A stretch of 47,498 nt of DNA from Gemmatimonadota bacterium (lineage in GTDB: Bacteria; Gemmatimonadota; Gemmatimonadetes; Gemmatimonadales; Gemmatimonadaceae), in the NCBI GenBank assembly GCA_003223455.1, contig QHVE01000095.1, positions 1-47,498 of the forward strand, read 5' to 3'. Positions 43,170 to 47,498 of the stretch are shown here, one piece after another. Within the stretch, counting starts at the first letter, position 1, and each line of letters starts with the position of its first letter. The translations under genes were made by a program, and so were the position numbers. The notes beneath the pieces are model-generated. The model was given only the letters and a program-made list of their open reading frames with translations. It searched no databases and had not been told where the DNA came from.

Positions 43170-45434
43170 GTGAGCGTCCACGTCTTCGGCATCCGTCACC
43201 ACGGTCCGGGATGTGCGCGCAGCCTTCTCGGCGCGCTCGCGGCGCTCGCACCCGACGTCGTGCTGATCGAGGGACCGCCCGACGCGCAGGAAGTCCTCCC
43301 GTTCGCGGGCCACGCCGACATCGCTCCGCCGGTGGCATTGCTCGTGTATCCGGTGGACGCGCCGAAGCGCGCCGTGTTCTATCCCTTCGCCGAGTTCTCT
43401 CCCGAGTGGCAGGCGATCCGCTGGGCGCTCTCGCATGAAGTGGACGTCCGCTTCATGGATCTGCCGCAGGCGCACCGGATGGCGGAGCCAGACCTCGACG
43501 TGGACATGGTCGCCGCGAGCGCGGAGCCTCCGCCGACCACCGAGCCGTCCGATCGTGAGGAGCGCGCCGAGCGCGATCCGCTCGACCTGTTCGCCGAGGC
43601 GGCGGGCTACACGGACCACGAGCTGTGGTGGGAGCACCAGATCGAGCGGCACCGCGACGCGACCGACCTGTTCGATGCGATCCGCGAGGCGATGCACGCC
43701 GTGCGCGGCGATGCGCCGCCGAAGAACGCGCTCGAGGCACGGCGCGAGGCGTACATGCGCACCGTCGTGCGTGGCGCGGAGAAGGACGGACGTGAGCGCA
43801 TCGCCGTCGTCTGCGGCGCGTGGCACGCGCCCGTGCTCGTCGATCACTCGACCGCGAAGGCCGACGCTGCGCTGCTCAAGGGGTTGCCGAAGGTGAAGGT
43901 GGAGGCGACCTGGATCCCGTGGACGCACTCGCGTCTGAGCTTCCGCAGCGGCTACGGTGCGGGCGTGCATGCGCCCGGCTGGTACGCGCACCTCTGGACG
44001 GCGCCGGATCACGCGGTGACGCGCTGGGCCGTCGAGGCGGCGCGTCTGCTGCGCAGCGAGGACCTCGACGCGCCATCGGCGAGCGTGATCGAGGTGGTGC
44101 GCCTCGCCGACACGCTCGCCGCGCTGCGCGGCCTGCGCTCGCCCGGGCTGGCCGAGCTGAACGAGTCCGCGGTCAGCATCCTCTGTCATGGCGAGCCCGC
44201 GCGGCTGCGGTTGGTGCGCGAGCGGCTCGAGGTCGGCGAGGTGCTCGGCCGCGTTCCCGCCGACGCACCGACGGTTCCCCTGCAGCGCGATCTTCAGGCG
44301 TTGCAGAAGCGCTTGCGCCTCAAGGTGAGCGGCGAGATCAAGCCTCTCGAGCTGGATCTGCGAAACGAGACCGATCGCGAGCGCAGCCGGCTGTTCCATC
44401 GACTGACGGTGCTCGACGTCGCGTGGGCAGCGCCGAAGTCCGCCACCCGCGGCAAGCTCGGCACCTTCAACGAGACGTGGTCGCTCCGCTGGGTGCCCGA
44501 GATGGAAGTCGCGCTCATCGAGGCCAGCGTGTGGGGCAACACGGTCGAGGGCGCAGCCGATTCGCGCGCGCGACACCTCGGCGAGCAGGCGTCGCATCTC
44601 GGAGCGCTCACGCCGATCCTCGATCGCGCGCTGCTCGCCGAGCTGCCGGGCGCGGTGGAGGAGCTGCTCGCGCGCGTGCAGGAGCGGGCTGCGGTGGGAG
44701 CGGACGTCCAGCATCTCATGCTCGCCCTGCCGCCGCTCGTGCGCGCGAGCCGATACGGCGACGTGCGACGCACGCCGACCGAGGCGCTGCTGGCCGTGAT
44801 CGGTGCGCTGTTCGAACGCGTCGTGGTCGGGCTGCGCCACGCGAGCGTGACGCTGGACGCGGACGCGGCCGCCGAGCGGCTCCGCGCGATGATCGGTGTG
44901 CAGGAGAGCCTCGGCATCCTCGACGACGGCGTGCGACGCGCGGAGTGGGCGGCGGTGCTCGGTGCCCTGGCCGACGACGACGCAGTGCACGGGCTGTTGC
45001 GCGGTTGGTCGTGCCGCTCGCTGTTCGAGCACGGGCATCTGGACGCGGGGCATCTGGAGCGTCGCGCACGCCTCGCGCTGTCGCCCGTGGTGCCCGCGCT
45101 CGATGCGGCCGCGTGGATCGAGGGACTGCTGCAGGGAGCGGGTCTGGCGCTGCTCCATCAGGACGGTGTCTGGATCGCGCTCGACCGGTACGTGGTGGGG
45201 CTCTCGAGCGACGCGTTCCAGGAGATGCTGCCGCTGCTGCGACGCGCGTTCTCCGGCTTCTCCGGTCCCGAGCGGCGCATGCTCGCCGAGCGCTTGAAGG
45301 ATCTGCATCCGTCGATGTCGGGCCGCGCGCGAGCGCATCGCGTGTCCGATCCGGCAGCTGCGGCAATCGATCATCGGCGGGCCGGCGCCGTGCTGCCCGT
45401 GCTCGCGCGGATCCTCGGAGTGAACACAGGATGA
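43170..45434 (+). CDS. DUF5682 protein (YehM-like) with two GxxH motifs
   Basis: A 754-residue cytoplasmic protein. The N-terminus VFGIRHHGPG (GIRH, 7-10) is followed by VLIEGPPDAQ (Glu34). R192 and M196 lie in a RExxM stretch, and VVCGAWHAPVL has a second GxxH (216-219). These motifs, in this order, recall the TIKI/TraB/ChaN/EreA-like fold, which uses two GxxH motifs, a Glu and an Arg. The remaining 500 residues are helical and family-specific. It is linked to the MoxR gene (4-base gap) and overlaps the VWA gene. An enzyme role, possibly hydrolytic, is an inference. Confidence 0.85.
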   Translation: MSVHVFGIRHHGPGCARSLLGALAALAPDVVLIEGPPDAQEVLPFAGHADIAPPVALLVYPVDAPKRAVFYPFAEFSPEWQAIRWALSHEVDVRFMDLPQAHRMAEPDLDVDMVAASAEPPPTTEPSDREERAERDPLDLFAEAAGYTDHELWWEHQIERHRDATDLFDAIREAMHAVRGDAPPKNALEARREAYMRTVVRGAEKDGRERIAVVCGAWHAPVLVDHSTAKADAALLKGLPKVKVEATWIPWTHSRLSFRSGYGAGVHAPGWYAHLWTAPDHAVTRWAVEAARLLRSEDLDAPSASVIEVVRLADTLAALRGLRSPGLAELNESAVSILCHGEPARLRLVRERLEVGEVLGRVPADAPTVPLQRDLQALQKRLRLKVSGEIKPLELDLRNETDRERSRLFHRLTVLDVAWAAPKSATRGKLGTFNETWSLRWVPEMEVALIEASVWGNTVEGAADSRARHLGEQASHLGALTPILDRALLAELPGAVEELLARVQERAAVGADVQHLMLALPPLVRASRYGDVRRTPTEALLAVIGALFERVVVGLRHASVTLDADAAAERLRAMIGVQESLGILDDGVRRAEWAAVLGALADDDAVHGLLRGWSCRSLFEHGHLDAGHLERRARLALSPVVPALDAAAWIEGLLQGAGLALLHQDGVWIALDRYVVGLSSDAFQEMLPLLRRAFSGFSGPERRMLAERLKDLHPSMSGRARAHRVSDPAAAAIDHRRAGAVLPVLARILGVNTG

Positions 45435-46615
45435 GCGACAGCATCTCCAACGACGAGCGTCTCCGCCGCTGGCGGCTCGTGCTCGGTGAGTCGGCGAACG
45501 AGCAGCTCGGCGACCTCGTGCTCGGCGACGCCGACGCCGCGATGGATCGTGCGCTTCAGGCGCTCTACGACGCCGACCGGAAGAGTGCGTCCGGCGACCG
45601 GAAAGGTGGGCTCGGTGCGAGCGCGCCCAACGTCGCGCGCTGGCTCGGCGACATCCGCACCTACTTCCCGTCGTCCGTCGTGCACGTGATGCAGAAGGAC
45701 GCGCTCGAGCGGCTCGGGCTCCAGCAGATGCTGCTCGAGCCGGAGATGCTGCGCGAGGTCGAGCCCGACGTCCATCTCGTCGCCAACCTGCTGTCGCTCA
45801 ACCGCGTCATCCCCGAGCGCACGCGCGAGACGGCGCGCGCCGTCGTGCGCAAGGTCGTGGACGATCTCCAGAAGCGGCTCGCCGAGCCGGTGCGACGGGC
45901 CGTGACCGGCAGCCTGAGTCGCGCGACGCGCAATCGTCGTCCCCGCCTCGCCGAGATCGACTGGCACCGGACCATCCGCGCGAACCTGCATCACTACGAT
46001 CCCGCGTCGCGCACCGTCGTCCCCGAGGTGCTCGTCGGGCATGGGCGGCGCCGCTCCTCGCTGCGCGACGTCGTGCTCTGCGTGGACCAGAGCGGCTCGA
46101 TGGCGACGTCGGTCGTCTACTCGAGCGTGTTCGGCGCCGTGCTCGCCTCGATGCGCGCCGTCACGACGCGCATGGTGGTGTTCGACACCGCGGTCGTGGA
46201 TCTCACGGACGAGCTGCACGATCCCGTCGATCTGCTGTTCGGTACGCAACTCGGAGGCGGCACCGACATCAACCGCGCCCTCGGGTACTGCCAGACGCTC
46301 GTCACGCGGCCGGCGCAGACCGTGTTCGTGCTCGTGACTGATCTCTACGAGGGAGGGAACGCGGACGAGATGATCCGTCGCGCGGCGGCCATCGTGGGGA
46401 GTGGCGTGCGCATGGTCTGTCTGCTCGCGCTGAGCGACGCAGGCGCGCCGGTCTACGACGCGCGCAACGCGGCGCGGCTGGCGGCGCTGGGAATTCCGAC
46501 GTTCGCCTGCACCCCGGACCTCTTTCCCGAGCTCATGGCAGCCGCGCTCCAGAAGCGCGACCTCGGTGCGTGGGCGGCGAAGGCCGGGATCGCGGTGGCA
46601 CGCGCCGAAGGATAG
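45431..46615 (+). CDS. VWA-domain protein with intact MIDAS (YehP-like)
   Basis: A 394-residue protein: a charged helical N-terminal half (1-205) and a C-terminal von Willebrand A domain. The metal site is complete: DQSGS (Asp219, Ser221, Ser223), Thr278 in GGGTDIN, and Asp304 in LVTDLYEGG. It has no signal or membrane helix, so it works in the cytoplasm as the partner of the MoxR ATPase. It overlaps the DUF5682 gene by four bases (45431-45434) and ends the five-gene run. The 81 bases after it contain no terminator that I could see. Confidence 0.92.
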   Translation: MSDSISNDERLRRWRLVLGESANEQLGDLVLGDADAAMDRALQALYDADRKSASGDRKGGLGASAPNVARWLGDIRTYFPSSVVHVMQKDALERLGLQQMLLEPEMLREVEPDVHLVANLLSLNRVIPERTRETARAVVRKVVDDLQKRLAEPVRRAVTGSLSRATRNRRPRLAEIDWHRTIRANLHHYDPASRTVVPEVLVGHGRRRSSLRDVVLCVDQSGSMATSVVYSSVFGAVLASMRAVTTRMVVFDTAVVDLTDELHDPVDLLFGTQLGGGTDINRALGYCQTLVTRPAQTVFVLVTDLYEGGNADEMIRRAAAIVGSGVRMVCLLALSDAGAPVYDARNAARLAALGIPTFACTPDLFPELMAAALQKRDLGAWAAKAGIAVARAEG

Positions 46616-46696
46616 CTCGGCACGATCGAGACGGGCGAGGCCACGGCGAGGCGGCACGTCCGTTGCCTCCTCGACCCTACCCAACCGGGAGGAGTC

Positions 46697-46921
46697 ATGA
46701 CGCACAATCGCTCAACTCGCCACCAGTACGACCCGTCGGAGGTCGAGCGGCACGACGACGCTGGCAAGGATCGCCTGTTCGAGAATCGTGAACAGCATGA
46801 CGAGGCCGACAAGAACAGCGAGAAGACCCGGCTCGCGCGGGACGTCGCTCGGCATGGGCACGAGGTGGATCCACAGGTCTCTGATTCGGGCACGGCGCAC
46901 ACGGGGAAACACAAAGGTTGA
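46697..46921 (+). CDS. Small, highly charged protein
   Basis: A 74-residue hydrophilic protein rich in His, Asp, Glu, Lys and Arg (for example DRLFENREQHDEADKNSEK), without hydrophobic core, signal or cysteine, so probably disordered or stress-related. GGGAGGAG a few bases before ATG 46697 is the clearest ribosome binding site in this part of the window, which supports that it is made. It lies 81 bases after the VWA gene on the same strand and could share its transcript. Not recognised. The stretch 46922-47136 downstream contains only hairpins. Confidence 0.65.
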   Translation: MTHNRSTRHQYDPSEVERHDDAGKDRLFENREQHDEADKNSEKTRLARDVARHGHEVDPQVSDSGTAHTGKHKG

Positions 46922-47028
46922 AGGCGCTGCCGTACCTGCTACTGATCACGACCGCTGTACGGGACCCTGGCGACTGCTTCCACGAACACACGTCACCCGC
47001 TCGATCGAAACGCGGTCATGGAACTGAA

Positions 47029-47058
47029 ACGCCCGCCTCGGATCACCGAGGCGGGCGT
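47029..47058. terminator. GC-rich hairpin, probable terminator
   Basis: A perfect 13-base stem (ACGCCCGCCTCGG at 47029-47041 and its complement at 47046-47058) with a four-base ATCA loop, lying between a plus-strand gene end and a minus-strand gene end. A second, weaker palindrome with 8-base arms (GCCGTACT and its complement) lies at 47097-47120. Neither has a clear T-tract. Confidence 0.6.
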
Positions 47059-47136
47059 AGTCATTCAGTGGTGAGTACGCCAGTCCAGGTACTTCAGCCG
47101 TACTCCGTACGAAGTACGGCAGTGCTTTCACTTGCT

Positions 47137-47498
47137 CTACTGTTCGACCAGCACCAGGTACTTCGACGGCCCCCAGAACTTCCCCGCGTCGGCGATGTGG
47201 AGATTGCCGCGGAAGGTGTTCTTGTTCCGCTCCGCCACCTCGGCGGCGTCGAGGCTCTGGCGCGACACGAGGCGATAGCGGCGCGTGCTGTCCGGCACCT
47301 GGATCTCCTTCACGCCGCGCGAATCCACCGTCGTGAACTCGTCCATCGGCAGCGAGCGCGCGATCTGCAGCGTGCGGCCGGGGTGCGCGAACAGCAGGTT
47401 GGCGCCGCCCTCGCGGACGATCACGCCGCGCTTCACCAGCTCGTCCTCGCGTCCGACGACGTAGAACGCCTTCGCGGTCTCCGTCTCCACCGTCGCCA
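47137..47498 (-). CDS. C-terminal part of a protein of unknown function (cut by window edge)
   Basis: The frame is open from the window edge to a TAG at 47139-47137; about 120 residues are visible. It begins in what looks like the end of a helix (ATVETETAKAFYVVG), then VKRGVIVREGG, IARSLPMDEFTTVD and a final NLHIADAGKFWGPSKYLVLV. The pattern suggests a helical, perhaps coiled-coil, N-terminal region outside the window and a compact C-terminal domain. No family or function is recognised. The start lies beyond the window; an internal GTG at 47490 is not taken as the start. Confidence 0.7.
   Translation of the reverse strand, partial: ATVETETAKAFYVVGREDELVKRGVIVREGGANLLFAHPGRTLQIARSLPMDEFTTVDSRGVKEIQVPDSTRRYRLVSRQSLDAAEVAERNKNTFRGNLHIADAGKFWGPSKYLVLVEQ

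Noticed and set aside
1-47498. tRNA, rRNA, CRISPR arrays, insertion sequences or prophage
   Set aside because: No cloverleaf-like or rRNA-like sequence, regularly spaced repeat array, transposase or integrase was recognised by eye; a covariance or profile search was not possible.

Overview
The window is high-GC DNA (roughly 70 % by eye) from a didermic bacterium. Gene content points to the Gemmatimonadota: NrfHA nitrite reductase, many TAT or lipoprotein-type secreted proteins, a MacAB-TolC pump, a GH109 locus and abundant short intergenic repeats. That assignment is inference from style and content; no rRNA or other phylogenetic marker is present. No tRNA, rRNA, CRISPR array, insertion sequence, integrase or phage gene was recognised.

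Layout. Positions 1-4400 (all minus strand): the start of nrfA, nrfH, a sugar-phosphate isomerase-like lipoprotein, a secreted protein, an NlpC/P60 peptidase and a YceI protein. Positions 4628-9440 (minus): a tripartite efflux operon (adaptor, ATPase, permease, TolC-like channel). Positions 9731-11768 (minus): a LytS/LytTR two-component pair, divergent from a penicillin/AHL-acylase-type Ntn hydrolase (12013-14232, plus). Two intergenic regions on either side of this pair carry matching double direct repeats that fit the LytTR operator layout. Positions 14260-19510 (minus): a phosphoribosyltransferase, the potassium transporter Kup, and a short KdpD-type kinase with a KdpE-type regulator.

Positions 19674-29942 hold an accessory-looking cluster: two B12-binding radical SAM proteins, three class I methyltransferases (one broken), an amidohydrolase, a PF14907-type nucleotidyltransferase, an HPr-kinase-like kinase, a ROK-family protein and a HAD phosphatase. 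The product is unknown. Positions 30120-33747 hold an orphan Xre/MbcA/ParS-like protein, two secreted proteins and a DUF418 membrane protein.

Positions 33911-39106 (plus) form a tight four-gene locus: a TAT-exported GH109 protein, a sodium:solute symporter, a sugar nucleotidyltransferase and a GHMP sugar kinase. They fit release, uptake, phosphorylation and activation of an amino sugar such as GalNAc. Positions 39128-46615 (plus) form a tight five-gene operon: SWIM zinc finger, DUF5691, MoxR-type AAA+ ATPase, DUF5682 and VWA/MIDAS protein. It resembles the poorly understood YehL/M/P/Q set and is the best candidate here for an incompletely described system. The window ends with a small charged protein, a hairpin and the C-terminal part of a minus-strand protein.
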